DNA of 35,828 bases from a candidate division KSB1 bacterium. Lineage in GTDB: Bacteria; Zhuqueibacterota; Zhuqueibacteria; Oceanimicrobiales; Oceanimicrobiaceae. This document shows, in pieces, positions 6,909 through 15,899 of this stretch. The translations under genes and the position numbers were made by a program. Position 1 is the first letter of the stretch; each line of letters opens with the position of its first letter. Where the stretch lies: the NCBI GenBank assembly GCA_022562085.1, contig JADFPY010000012.1, forward strand, positions 1,546-37,373, given 5' to 3'. Under the pieces are notes generated by a model. The model made no database searches. It was not told the DNA's origin and saw only the letters and a list, made by a program, of their open reading frames with translations.

Positions 6909-8882
6909 ATGTCAATATTTGTTTTCGGCTTTAAGCTGCCTCAGGAACAGAAAGCAGCGCCTGCCTTTTCACTTTCATCGAAATTCATCGAGAAGTTTTC
7001 GGCCTCTGCTGATGAACTTTTTGTTTTGACATCCGACTATACGATTGAGATTTTCGCCATATCTGATAAGCGAGAGGAGCTGGTCTCGCAATTTATGGAT
7101 ACTATCCAACACGAGTGGCATCTGCCCCAAGAAAATTTTAAGAAAGATTTTTTTCAGAAGGTCGGTTCGGAGGCGGTGTCGCATTTTTTTAAACGCGTTA
7201 TCGGTGTTGGGCAACCTGCTGATATAAATGAGTCACTGCGCGAGTTTTGTGATGTTTTTGAGTTGGCAAGAGAGAGGAGTCTCACAGGGCCTTTTTTGGA
7301 TAGGCTTTATCAAAAAGGAATTTGGCTTTCAGAAAAAGTTCGTATCGAGTTGAGTTTACAAGAGAACGGTACCACCACCGAGTCAGTGGTCACTGAGCTG
7401 GCTCAAAAAATATTTGGTAAACTCGACGATCATTCTGCCTTGATCGCTGCTAGCTCCGCTGAGTGTGAAAAGTTTGTTGAGAAACTTAGCGAAAAAAATA
7501 TCGGTCATTTATATTTTTTGGAACTGGATAGAGAAGGCATCGAGGGGGTTTGCGAGAAATTTCGTGGCCATAGCATCACAATTGAGCAGATGGGTCAGGT
7601 TTTGCAATCTATTGATTTAATTCTTGTTTTTGATAGCGGCTTTGAAAAATTGCTACCTGCCGGGGAAGTTTCTCGGATTATGAATCAACGTAATAATGCT
7701 CCCTTATTTTGGGCAACCCTTTCTTTCGCGCACGAGCAGCAAAGTAAACTCTCCAACCATTACAATGTTTATTATTATGACCGTGCCGATTTGGAAAATA
7801 TTGTCGCTTCAAATTTAAAAAAGCAGCAAAAAAGCCAGCGCACAGTTGAAAAATTACTCGAAAACGAAGTTGAGAATTTTATTAAATGGGTTCATTCGGA
7901 GGAACTGTTTCGCTTCGGCAATATCATCGGGAGGAGCCGGGCCATGCAACGGATACTCGATCTCGTGGCTCAGATCGCCCAAACCGATATCTCAGTCCTG
8001 ATAGACGGTGAAAGCGGTACCGGGAAAGAGTTGGTTGCCATGGCGATTCACGAACACAGCAGAAGAGCGAAAAATCCATTTATCGTTGTGAACTGTGGCG
8101 CGATGGCCGAGAGTTTGTTAGAGAGTGAACTGTTTGGCCATGTTCGGGGTGCTTTCACTGGAGCCATCGGCAACAAGAAAGGTTTGTTTGAAGTGGCAAA
8201 CCACGGTACTATTTTCTTAGACGAAATCGGCGAAACCTCCCAGGCAATGCAGGTAAAGCTGTTGCGATTTTTCCAGGCGGGCGAAGTCAAACCAGTCGGC
8301 AGTAACAATACGCTTACTGTAGACGTCAGGTTGATTGCGGCAACAAATAGAAATCTGGAAAAGCTGGTTCAGGAAGGGGAGTTTAGACAAGACCTTTTTT
8401 ATCGTTTGAACGTTATCCAAATAACTATCCCCCCTTTGCGTGATCGTAGAGAAGATGTTTTGCCTCTCGTGGAGTTTTTTAGTAAAAAATATGCCAATAA
8501 AATACAAAAGCCGGTTAAAGGAGTGCATGACGATGTTGAAGAGGTCTTGTACCAATATCATTGGCCAGGCAATGTGCGTGAACTCGAAAATGCAATCGAA
8601 CGCGCGGTCGCTCTTGCCAGGGGCAGCCAGATCGGCCTCACGGATTTACCGCCGCAGATTGTGGCAACAGAAAACCGACTTGCTGCGACTGAGGTGGATG
8701 ACAAAGAATTGTCTCTGCAAGAGCTTGAGAAAAACCATATCGCCAAAACCCTCAAACAGTACAATTGGGAGTACGAACGCGTCACCAGAATATTAGGCAT
8801 CGGCCGAACAACCCTCTGGCGGAAAATGAAGGCCTATAATATTTCGAATTCGCTACCCCGGGCTGCCAAACACCTCAATTAA
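6909..8882 (+). CDS. Sigma-54 activator with glutamyl-tRNA reductase-like (HemA pseudoenzyme) sensor domain
   Basis: A 657-residue protein. Residues 1-330 align by eye with GluTR, including the HemA encoded in this window. VLTSDYTIEIFAI (39-51) matches ILSTCNRVEIYAV with the catalytic Cys replaced by Asp43. FELARERSLTGPFLDRLYQK (117-136) matches FELAQQSGTAGVLLSTLFGS. The GIGEM NADPH motif is lost (LIAASSAE). The stretch from 288 to 330 matches the GluTR spinal helix (LENEVENFIKW against INEEVANFMAW). Residues ~337-585 are an intact sigma-54 AAA+ domain: GESGTGKE 367-374, GAFTGA 414-419, GTIFLDEIGE 433-442. A Fis-type HTH lies at 601-645. I start at the ATG 1 nt after the hemX-like stop rather than at the longer frame, because homology begins there. 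It is probably a regulator sensing haem-pathway state (inference). Confidence 0.92.
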   Translation: MSIFVFGFKLPQEQKAAPAFSLSSKFIEKFSASADELFVLTSDYTIEIFAISDKREELVSQFMDTIQHEWHLPQENFKKDFFQKVGSEAVSHFFKRVIGVGQPADINESLREFCDVFELARERSLTGPFLDRLYQKGIWLSEKVRIELSLQENGTTTESVVTELAQKIFGKLDDHSALIAASSAECEKFVEKLSEKNIGHLYFLELDREGIEGVCEKFRGHSITIEQMGQVLQSIDLILVFDSGFEKLLPAGEVSRIMNQRNNAPLFWATLSFAHEQQSKLSNHYNVYYYDRADLENIVASNLKKQQKSQRTVEKLLENEVENFIKWVHSEELFRFGNIIGRSRAMQRILDLVAQIAQTDISVLIDGESGTGKELVAMAIHEHSRRAKNPFIVVNCGAMAESLLESELFGHVRGAFTGAIGNKKGLFEVANHGTIFLDEIGETSQAMQVKLLRFFQAGEVKPVGSNNTLTVDVRLIAATNRNLEKLVQEGEFRQDLFYRLNVIQITIPPLRDRREDVLPLVEFFSKKYANKIQKPVKGVHDDVEEVLYQYHWPGNVRELENAIERAVALARGSQIGLTDLPPQIVATENRLAATEVDDKELSLQELEKNHIAKTLKQYNWEYERVTRILGIGRTTLWRKMKAYNISNSLPRAAKHLN

Positions 8883-9261
8883 TACGCGCCATACTAATTA
8901 GAATCTTTCCATCTAATCAGGCAAAATCTTCTCCTGCTGCAACTTGAGGCTCCTTTTCGAATTGAAATCACATTTTTTAAGTTGAAAATATTTCAGTGTA
9001 TTGTTACAACCTAATTCAGTAATTCACTAAAATAAGCGATAAACTATTGATTCCAATGGATTGTATTAAATTGGGATTGTCTAATCCTACTTAGCAAGCT
9101 TAAATTATTGAAAATATTGAGTATACAATTTAGCGAGTCACAAATAAGCAACAAATTTGAAGAAAAACGGTCAAAAAACCCGCTATCGTTCGATTTGTGT
9201 AAATTGCGTGAATCAGCTTAGTTTAAAAAATCTTGCCTATATCCGGATGCCGATAAACTTC
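8883..9261. other. AT-rich intergenic region after the activator
   Basis: No gene is evident. It contains two degraded dyads of the TTTTCA-N3-TGAAAA type (8954-8988) and a weak GGATT-GTCT-AATCC hairpin near 9072-9085. The rest is AT-rich with no recognisable signal. Confidence 0.5.
8954..8988. promoter_or_regulatory. Two degraded copies of the TTTTCA-N3-TGAAAA dyad
   Basis: TTTTCG-AAT-TGAAAT (8954-8968) and TTTTTA-AGT-TGAAAA (8974-8988) match the dyad at 10 and 11 of 12 fixed positions, with centres 20 bp apart. They could be a third target of the same regulator or AT-rich coincidence; no gene start follows closely. Confidence 0.3.
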
Positions 9262-9579
9262 TTAGCACTTTTCGGTGAGAACGCTAATGCCAAATTTAAT
9301 AAGCCAACCTGCAACCCAGAAAGAAGAAGTAAAAGAATAAAAGAGCCAGAAGGCAAGGGACAGAAATCCTACGCTTAATTTCACCCAAGGGCGTTGCCAG
9401 CAGGGATTCTTGTATTCTTTTCGTAGGTTTTGAAGAAACAAATCAACCGGTATCACCGAGGGTGATTGTGCTATTTGTTGTTTAAATTGCTTGACTCTAT
9501 TCGTTATATTATTAGACAGGTAAGTTAGATGGCAGTCATAGAGAAAGAAAAGAAAAAAGAAAATACAACTGGCAAGCAC
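9262..9579 (-). CDS. Hypothetical short membrane-associated protein, doubtful
   Basis: An open frame of 105 residues with two hydrophobic stretches (near the N-terminus, and LSVGFLSLAFWLFYSF) separated by a polar segment with LFLQNLRKEYKNPC. I recognise no family. Its N-terminal codons overlap the decayed transporter described next. It may be a real short gene starting further in, or a remnant. No ribosome-binding site is evident. Treat as weak. Confidence 0.25.
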   Translation of the reverse strand: MLASCIFFFLFFLYDCHLTYLSNNITNRVKQFKQQIAQSPSVIPVDLFLQNLRKEYKNPCWQRPWVKLSVGFLSLAFWLFYSFTSSFWVAGWLIKFGISVLTEKC

Positions 9580-10082
9580 ATTCTGCCATCAAGGCCAGCA
9601 AGAGCCAGCCCATCTTGGCCGACAAACCAACTCTGACGATATAAAGGATTACAACAACCAACACGGCGATCAGCAATCCGACGATCGGGATAAAATTCAG
9701 CAGAAAGATAAGCAGCACCGAGATGGCCACGAACTTCGCACCGAACAGAAACAGCACAACTAAAGTGAGGCAGCGCGGTCCCGAAACTCATAGGTGCATT
9801 GGTACTGAAATAGGCAATGATTTTCTTCAAGGTTTCCTGTAACCGGACGACTTCCCCAGCCCATGCTTGCTCTCCGACCATCCCAAAAAGACCGGAGCGA
9901 GATTGCACGATAAACATGAGGAGTATCAAAGCGAGCAGCGTCTCCGAGAGGATCGCGCGAATAGCGCCAAGCCCGGCACCCTTCGCCGCAAGTTTGCCGA
10001 TGTCGTCTGCGGAAATACTTTCCAGCCCAAATCCGAATTTTGACATCAGTTGGAGAATCGGTCCGCTGACCTGGCTGAATAT
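9536..10082 (-). pseudogene. AI-2E family transporter fragment, frameshifted
   Basis: Two reverse-strand frames together read as part of an AI-2E/PerM-type transporter. The first gives SETLLALILLMFIVQSRSGL and then a helix VVRLQETLKKIIAYFST. A frame change near 9760-9775 leads into LTLVVLFLFGAKFVAISVLL and IFLLNFIPIVGLLIAVLVVV. The LLNFIP-x-G segment is characteristic of this family. The N-terminal third is cut by a stop at 10083-10085 and the C-terminal helices are missing. The patch is richer in G+C than neighbouring genes, which may indicate foreign origin. Confidence 0.7.
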
Positions 10083-10340
10083 TCAAAATGATTTCATCAA
10101 AGCAAGTTAATGCTCTTGAAACTTGATCTTTTTTTTGGAGGAAAATAAAAAAGTACACGTTACGAGTTTAGCCCTTTTCAAGATAACCCAAGTAAGCTGA
10201 AAGATCAGGTTTTGAGAGTATTCATTTTTAGAGCAGGAAGGCGGTAATCGATTTTTACAGATATTCCGCTACCGCTTCTCCATCCCATCCAACAGAACGG
10301 GTGACTCCATTCCGCAAGGGCACTCTAAGCCCGCGTCGCG

Positions 10341-10874
10341 TCAGGATTGGGGAAGCTCGGCAGACGCACGGACCGGTCGTCCGGTGAGACCTTGGCCAAA
10401 CAGAATCAATATCGCAACGATGCCCCATGACAGGCCCACCACCACGCCGCCGTCGATGATACCCCGCCATGGCTGGGGCAAACGACGAACGAGCACCACG
10501 AGTGTGACAATACCGAGGACCATGGACCAGGAGGTCATCAGACGCCTTCGCGTCGCGTGGAAAAGGCCCATGCAGAAAAGTGGAGCCCAAAGTGTCTGGT
10601 ATAATTTGGCCTGGAACCCCAGGTGCTGAGCTCGAGCCACCACCCGGGGACAAAACGACTGTTGAAACGCGCGGTATCCCTCAGCATATACGTTTGCGAC
10701 CACCCAAACCCCATAGAGCAGCATCTGCCACCATGTAAGTGAGCGATCTAAGATCGGTTCCAACGCAGCCGGGGTCAGACGCCACACCGCACTAAGCAAA
10801 AGCGCGACCACACCCACGATGCCCCAAATCGATCCCACGCTGTAATTGGTACGCTTCTTACTTGAATCGAACAC
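10341..10874 (-). CDS. Conserved-looking membrane protein of unknown function
   Basis: A 177-residue protein with about five hydrophobic helices and a highly charged loop (YAEGYRAFQQSFCPRVVARA). Further segments PLFCMGLFHATRRR and PWRGIIDGGVVVGLSWGI look conserved rather than random, and I believe this is a real gene, but I cannot name the family. It lies 32 nt after the hemL stop on the same strand, so it may be read as the tail of the haem operon. Its base composition is clearly GC-richer than hemL, which suggests a separate history. No signal peptide is evident, and the first helix begins about residue 15. Confidence 0.65.
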   Translation of the reverse strand: MFDSSKKRTNYSVGSIWGIVGVVALLLSAVWRLTPAALEPILDRSLTWWQMLLYGVWVVANVYAEGYRAFQQSFCPRVVARAQHLGFQAKLYQTLWAPLFCMGLFHATRRRLMTSWSMVLGIVTLVVLVRRLPQPWRGIIDGGVVVGLSWGIVAILILFGQGLTGRPVRASAELPQS

Positions 10875-10906
10875 GATCGGTGACCCCCTCGGGACAATTT
10901 TGGGAT

Positions 10907-12190
10907 TTACAATGTATTGAATGCCTCTGATATCGCTGAAATGCTGTTGGCAATAATTTGTTCATCATGAGCCAGTGATACAAAAACAGCTTCGAACTGT
11001 GAAGGTGCAAAATAATATCCCAGTGTTAACATGCTGTGGAAAAACCTCCTATATCTTTCCGCATCTGATGTTTTAGCGGATTTTAAATCAAGGACTTCTT
11101 GACCTGCGAAAAACAAACTCAGCATGGAACCCACCCGGGCTTGGAAAACAGGTACTCCAGTTGACTCAGCGGCTTCTTTTATACCGCTGGCGAGCTGATT
11201 TGCAAGAGAATCCAATCGGTTGTACGTTTCTGTTTTTTTTAAGACTTTCAGGGTTTCAAGGCCCGCTGTCATGGCGACCGGATTCCCAGACAAGGTACCG
11301 GCCTGATATACAGGCCCGCTCGGCGCTACTAGCTCCATAATTTCCTTTCTTCCTCCATAAGCGCCAACCGGAAAGCCACCCCCTATTATCTTTCCCAAGC
11401 AAGTTAAGTCTGGCAGTACATCGAAAAGTGACTGGGCTCCACCGTAAGCAACACGAAACCCCGTAATGATCTCATCAAAAACGAGCAGTGAATTATGAGC
11501 CTTGGTAATTTCTCTCAGCCCTTCTAAAAAACCCGATTGAGGTGGCACCACACCCATATTACCAGCTACCGGTTCAACGATGACAGCTGCAATTTTGTCA
11601 AGGTATGTTTCAAATAATTGTTTTACAGAATCGAGATTATTGTATTGGGCCAGTAGGGTATCCTCTACGGCTGCTCGAGGCACGCCTGGACTGTCCGGCA
11701 GTCCAAGGGTGGTCACGCCCGAACCGGCTTGCACAAGGAGCATATCGGCGTGACCGTGGTAGCATCCTTCAAATTTTATGATTTTGTCGCGTTTGGTATA
11801 CGCCCGGGCCAGCCGGAGTGCGCTCATGGTAGCTTCCGTTCCGGAATTAACAAATCGCACCATCTCAATTGAAGGTACCGCCTCGACGACCCTGTTTGCT
11901 AGCTCAACTTCCACCTCCGTTGGCGCGCCATAGCTCGTACTGTTTTTGATGGCGTTTTGAACGACCTTCATCACTTGAGGATCCGCATGGCCCAATATCA
12001 TGGGTCCCCATGAACAAACGTAGTCAACATAGCGATTACCATCAACATCGAATAAGTACGGGCCTTCAGCGCGAGAAATGAATAGAGGCGTTCCTCCCAC
12101 AGCCTTAAAAGCCCGCACGGGACTATTAACGCCGCCTGGCAGCACTTTCTGCGCCTGTTCGAACAGTTTTTCAGAGTTGCCGATCTTCAA
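10907..12190 (-). CDS. hemL: Glutamate-1-semialdehyde 2,1-aminomutase
   Basis: A 427-residue PLP enzyme that converts glutamate-1-semialdehyde to 5-aminolevulinate, the second step of the C5 route. Near the N-terminus PGGVNSPVRAF is the family signature. VNSGTEATMSALRLAR (114-129) forms the phosphate-binding region, DEIITGFR (239-246) holds the cofactor-contacting Asp, and K267 in CLGKIIGGGFPVGAYGG is the Schiff-base lysine. Length is normal. It is the last haem-pathway gene of the operon; the gap to hemB is 39 nt. Confidence 0.98.
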   Translation of the reverse strand: MKIGNSEKLFEQAQKVLPGGVNSPVRAFKAVGGTPLFISRAEGPYLFDVDGNRYVDYVCSWGPMILGHADPQVMKVVQNAIKNSTSYGAPTEVEVELANRVVEAVPSIEMVRFVNSGTEATMSALRLARAYTKRDKIIKFEGCYHGHADMLLVQAGSGVTTLGLPDSPGVPRAAVEDTLLAQYNNLDSVKQLFETYLDKIAAVIVEPVAGNMGVVPPQSGFLEGLREITKAHNSLLVFDEIITGFRVAYGGAQSLFDVLPDLTCLGKIIGGGFPVGAYGGRKEIMELVAPSGPVYQAGTLSGNPVAMTAGLETLKVLKKTETYNRLDSLANQLASGIKEAAESTGVPVFQARVGSMLSLFFAGQEVLDLKSAKTSDAERYRRFFHSMLTLGYYFAPSQFEAVFVSLAHDEQIIANSISAISEAFNTL

Positions 12191-12229
12191 ATACTTCCCT
12201 AAACATTTTCCGATGAAAGTTATAAACTG

Positions 12230-13201
12230 TTAAGCTAACCATCTTGCCACATCCTTGGCATGGTAGGTCAAAATCAAATCGGCTCCGGCCCTTTTTATGG
12301 ATGTTAGGATTTCCAGAGTGATGGCCTTTTCATCAATCCAGCCGTTTTGCGCAGCAGCCTTGACCATGGCGTATTCACCACTGACATTGTAAGCCGCCAG
12401 AGGAAGGTCGAACCGCTCCTTAACCCGGCTGATAACATCTAAGAATGCCAAAGCCGGTTTGACCATCAAAAGGTCGGCCCCTTCTTGCACATCCAGTTCA
12501 GCTTCTCTCAGCGCTTCTCTAACGTTTACCGGATCCATCTGGTGTGTACGACGGTCGCCAAATTGTGGGGCGGAGTCTGCAGCGTCTCGAAACGGGCCGT
12601 AAAAGCTTGAGGCATATTTGACTGCATAGCTTAAGATCGGCATTTTTTCGAACCCCGCTTCGTCCAACCCGGTTCGGATGGCTCCGACCATGCCGTCGAT
12701 CATTCCGGAGGGTGCGACAATGTCCGCGCCGGCTTTGGCGTGCGAAACGACCTGTCTCGCTAGTAATTCCAGGGTCGCGTCGTTGTCGACATCGTTGTTT
12801 TTGATCACCCCACAGTGTCCGTGGTCGGTGTATTCACAGAAACAAACATCGGTGATAACCAGCAGGCCAGATACCGTTTCTTTCACCGCGCATACAGCTT
12901 GTTGAATGATGCCGTGGGGGTCGTAAGAATCCGACCCCAGCGCGTCTTTCTTCTCCGGAATGCCAAATAAGATGATTGCCGGAATCCCCAATGCTTTTGC
13001 TTCCTCAGCTTCTTTCACCAAATTATCGATGGAAAGCTGGTATTGACCGGGCATGGATGGAATGGGTTTTCTGGCCTCCTTTTCATAAGTAACAAATAAG
13101 GGATAAATCAGATCGTCCGGTGACAATCTCGTTTCCCGCACCATGCGGCGGATTTCCGGCGTCCCCCGAAGTCGCCGGGGTCTTATGCGTGGCTTTAACA
13201 T
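12230..13201 (-). CDS. hemB: Delta-aminolevulinic acid dehydratase (porphobilinogen synthase)
   Basis: A 323-residue enzyme that condenses two 5-aminolevulinate molecules into porphobilinogen. [14 protein letters not shown] carries the three zinc-binding cysteines (C120, C122, C130), so this is a zinc-type enzyme. The two substrate Schiff-base lysines are visible as K195 in [17 protein letters not shown] and K248 in LLMVKPA. Length is normal and the start is unambiguous (ATG). It lies 22 nt downstream of hemG in the operon. Confidence 0.98.
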   Translation of the reverse strand: MLKPRIRPRRLRGTPEIRRMVRETRLSPDDLIYPLFVTYEKEARKPIPSMPGQYQLSIDNLVKEAEEAKALGIPAIILFGIPEKKDALGSDSYDPHGIIQQAVCAVKETVSGLLVITDVCFCEYTDHGHCGVIKNNDVDNDATLELLARQVVSHAKAGADIVAPSGMIDGMVGAIRTGLDEAGFEKMPILSYAVKYASSFYGPFRDAADSAPQFGDRRTHQMDPVNVREALREAELDVQEGADLLMVKPALAFLDVISRVKERFDLPLAAYNVSGEYAMVKAAAQNGWIDEKAITLEILTSIKRAGADLILTYHAKDVARWLA

Positions 13202-13223
13202 GATTTGATTCCTAACTTAAAAC

Positions 13224-14657
13224 TTAGACATTTACTGAAACTTTTACTGAAGTTTGCGTTTTTATACAAAACTTGCGCGCTCTGTCTGCAATGGTTTCTG
13301 ATTGCAAGATGCAATCTCCAACCGAGATGCCATTTCTAAAATTCCCAGAGATGAAAATCCCTGGATATTCAGCTTCAAATGTTTCGATGGCATCCATGCG
13401 GTTTTGGTGTCCCAGCTTGTACTGCGGAATGGCTTTGCGCCAACGTTTGATTTTTACAACATCCGGTTTGCCTACAAGCGCCATGATCTCATTCAACTCT
13501 TTTAAAACCAAATCCGTTAGCTCATTGTTGCTCAAATCGACTAATTCCGGTTGGCGCATGCCTCCGACAAACGTCGTCAGAGCCGTGCCATTTTCAGGAG
13601 CGCGGTTTGGAAAAATTGTGGAGCTCCAGATGGTGCCCAGAATCTTGCGGTTTTCAACTTCCGGCACCAGGAAGCCAAATCCGTCCAGAGATCGGCACCT
13701 GGGTTGCTTGCGAAAACCGAGAAAGACCACAGCAACGGGTGCGTAGACAATTTCTCGTAATTTCAAGGCTAAAGCAGAATCGAAGGTTCTGACATATTCA
13801 GCCGTGGCGTAGGCCGGGGTAGTAAATATCACGCCATCTGTGTGAACACACACGTTTTTGCCGCTACTGGTGTATAGAACGACATAACGGTTTTCTGAAT
13901 CGTTCTGGAGATCTAGGCTTTCAAGCGCGGCTTTCGTTTCGATTCTCTCGGCGAGAATGGAGTGCAGCGCTGAGCTTAACTGCCCCATACCTTTTTCAAA
14001 GGAAAAAAGCTCGGCTTTTGTTTTTGCCATTTCCGCACGTTTTTTTCGTTCTTTGGCGCCTTTGATCGCCCCTTTGATCAAACTGCCGTAGTTTTTTTCA
14101 AGCGCGTAGATTTTCGAGACCGCGCTGCGTACGCTCAGTCTCTTCGGGTCACCGGCATAGACACCGGCGATAAACGGATTGATCGCGTAATCCAGAAACT
14201 CCTTACCGAGTCTGCGCTCGACAAACTCAGCGATGGTTTCCTCTTTGTCGGGTGGAGGCGGTGGAATAAACGGCTCTCTCAGTAGTCTTAATTTTGCCTT
14301 GAGTGAAAAGAGCTTGGATTTGATAAACTGAGGCGGATTCATGGGCAACGGTAAAAGTTGACCGTTTTTTAGAATATAACGGCGGTTGGCGTAGGGGTTT
14401 GCGGCGATACGGTCGTTCTGTAATGCGATTTCGTCGATAAAGCTGCGAATTTTCGGAGAGGTGTCTAAAGTACTGTTGGGACCGTAATCAATGAGAAAGC
14501 CGTCTGATTCTTCGGTGTGAATAGCGCCACCCACATGAGAGGTTTTTTCAAGTACCAGCACATCCAGACCGGATTTCAATAACCGATAGGCTGTGGCCAG
14601 CCCGGAAATGCCGGCACCAATGACCACTGCATCTTTTTTCGAAAGGTCATTAGGCAT
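13224..14657 (-). CDS. hemG: Protoporphyrinogen oxidase, HemY type (FAD)
   Basis: A 477-residue flavoprotein of the oxygen-dependent HemY class. The N-terminal FAD-binding site is VVIGAGISGLATAYRLLKSG (residues 11-30), followed by LVLEKTSHVGG. The C-terminal segment YPGIFISGNFRNGISVGDCI is the second FAD contact region. It oxidises protoporphyrinogen IX to protoporphyrin IX before ferrochelatase. It overlaps hemH by 8 nt, indicating coupling. The symbol hemY is also used for this type. An operon with this O2-using type together with oxygen-independent HemN suggests the cell copes with varying oxygen. Confidence 0.95.
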   Translation of the reverse strand: MPNDLSKKDAVVIGAGISGLATAYRLLKSGLDVLVLEKTSHVGGAIHTEESDGFLIDYGPNSTLDTSPKIRSFIDEIALQNDRIAANPYANRRYILKNGQLLPLPMNPPQFIKSKLFSLKAKLRLLREPFIPPPPPDKEETIAEFVERRLGKEFLDYAINPFIAGVYAGDPKRLSVRSAVSKIYALEKNYGSLIKGAIKGAKERKKRAEMAKTKAELFSFEKGMGQLSSALHSILAERIETKAALESLDLQNDSENRYVVLYTSSGKNVCVHTDGVIFTTPAYATAEYVRTFDSALALKLREIVYAPVAVVFLGFRKQPRCRSLDGFGFLVPEVENRKILGTIWSSTIFPNRAPENGTALTTFVGGMRQPELVDLSNNELTDLVLKELNEIMALVGKPDVVKIKRWRKAIPQYKLGHQNRMDAIETFEAEYPGIFISGNFRNGISVGDCILQSETIADRARKFCIKTQTSVKVSVNV

Positions 14658-15888
14658 GGGTTTCGGCCTCTACAAGATCCGGTTTCCAGCAAATGGCTTC
14701 CGTGATGAACTCACACTGGTGGCAGCGGGTGCCTCTATCGTCCGCTGCATATTTCGACAGCTTTTTGATGGGGGGCAATTCCCAATCCGCTTTGCCGTTG
14801 CTCGGTCTGACCTGCGATGCCACCGCCTCTGCCAGCGCTTCGATAAACAGTGGATGGGAATTCAGGCCGCCTGTCACTGCATAGTGTTCGATTCCGAATT
14901 CTTTGGCCTGCTCGCGAATCAAAATATTGAGCTCAAAAAGGGTCTCGATGTGGTCAGTCACAAAAGCTACCGGGATGATTAAAACCGCGTTTTCACCTTG
15001 TTCGCCGAGTTCTTTGAGCTTATCCGGCGTGCTGGGCGTGAGCCACTTAGCCGGCCCTACTTTGCTTTGAAACGCGACGTGAAACGGCACGTCCCTTTTA
15101 CGCAGATTCATCACCTGCTCTACGGTTGAATGAATCAGACAGCAGTAGGGGTCGCGGCGTTTTTTCATCTCAAGAAGCGGTGTTCCGTGGGCGCTGAACA
15201 CCAGCTGTACCCGTTTGCGAATCTCTTCGGGAAAACGCCGAAGCCCCTCGTCAATGCGTGCATTGATCGCGCGGATAAATTTAGGATGGGCGGCATATTC
15301 GAAAATGGTGGTTGTGGACCATTTGGGAATTTCGTTGTGCTGTTCGAGCATCCACCAGTAGATCAGAGATGAACCGGTCGTGGTTTTGGAATAATGCGGG
15401 TAAAGCGGCAGGAGCACCACCTTATCGACTTTATCCTTTTTCATCGCCCGTGCTGTCTCTTCGGAAGTGGGTTTCCAGTAACGCATGGCGATGTAGACCC
15501 GGAAATTAACTCCGAAAGGCTCGCCAAATGTCCGGTTTAAAGCGATTTCTAAATTCTCCGCCTGCTCGCGGGTTAATTTGTTTATGGGGGAGCCGCCGCC
15601 GATTCTGGCGTAGTCGTGTGAAACTTTCTTCGAACGGTTTACCGAAATGAATTTCGACAACCAGTGGCGGAAGATTCCGCCAATTGGCATATCGATGATG
15701 GCCGGGTCCATAAATAAATTGTAGAGAAAAGGTTCGATGTCCTCCAGTTTCCTTGGCCCGCCGAGATTCATCAGCACCACCCCAATGGTTTCTCCGGCTT
15801 TCGCCTGGACCGGCTCTGCAGGGTAGTATTCACCTGTAACCAAACGGTCGTCGTATTTATAATGCTTTAAAAATTCTCGTGCATCCAT
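14650..15888 (-). CDS. hemH: Ferrochelatase, long form with C-terminal cysteines
   Basis: Inserts Fe2+ into protoporphyrin IX to make protohaem. The core shows VLMNLGGP, IGGGSPIN, the metal-site His in FSAHGTP (H234) and the acidic FVTDHIETLFEL (310-320). At 412 residues it is longer than typical bacterial enzymes (~310-350): there is a ~33-residue N-terminal extension and a ~30-residue tail containing RCHQCEFITEAICW (C389, C392, C400). With C249/C250 this could supply a [2Fe-2S] cluster, known for some ferrochelatases, but the spacing is not a textbook match. I chose the ATG with GAGGAA upstream rather than a GTG eight codons earlier that would nearly abut the perR stop. Confidence 0.95.
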   Translation of the reverse strand: MDAREFLKHYKYDDRLVTGEYYPAEPVQAKAGETIGVVLMNLGGPRKLEDIEPFLYNLFMDPAIIDMPIGGIFRHWLSKFISVNRSKKVSHDYARIGGGSPINKLTREQAENLEIALNRTFGEPFGVNFRVYIAMRYWKPTSEETARAMKKDKVDKVVLLPLYPHYSKTTTGSSLIYWWMLEQHNEIPKWSTTTIFEYAAHPKFIRAINARIDEGLRRFPEEIRKRVQLVFSAHGTPLLEMKKRRDPYCCLIHSTVEQVMNLRKRDVPFHVAFQSKVGPAKWLTPSTPDKLKELGEQGENAVLIIPVAFVTDHIETLFELNILIREQAKEFGIEHYAVTGGLNSHPLFIEALAEAVASQVRPSNGKADWELPPIKKLSKYAADDRGTRCHQCEFITEAICWKPDLVEAETHA

Positions 15889-15899
15889 ATAGTTCTTCC

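Noticed and set aside
9157-9378. Plus-strand open frame starting with TTG
   Set aside because: No family features; it runs antisense to the weak frame at 9262-9579 and lacks a ribosome-binding site.
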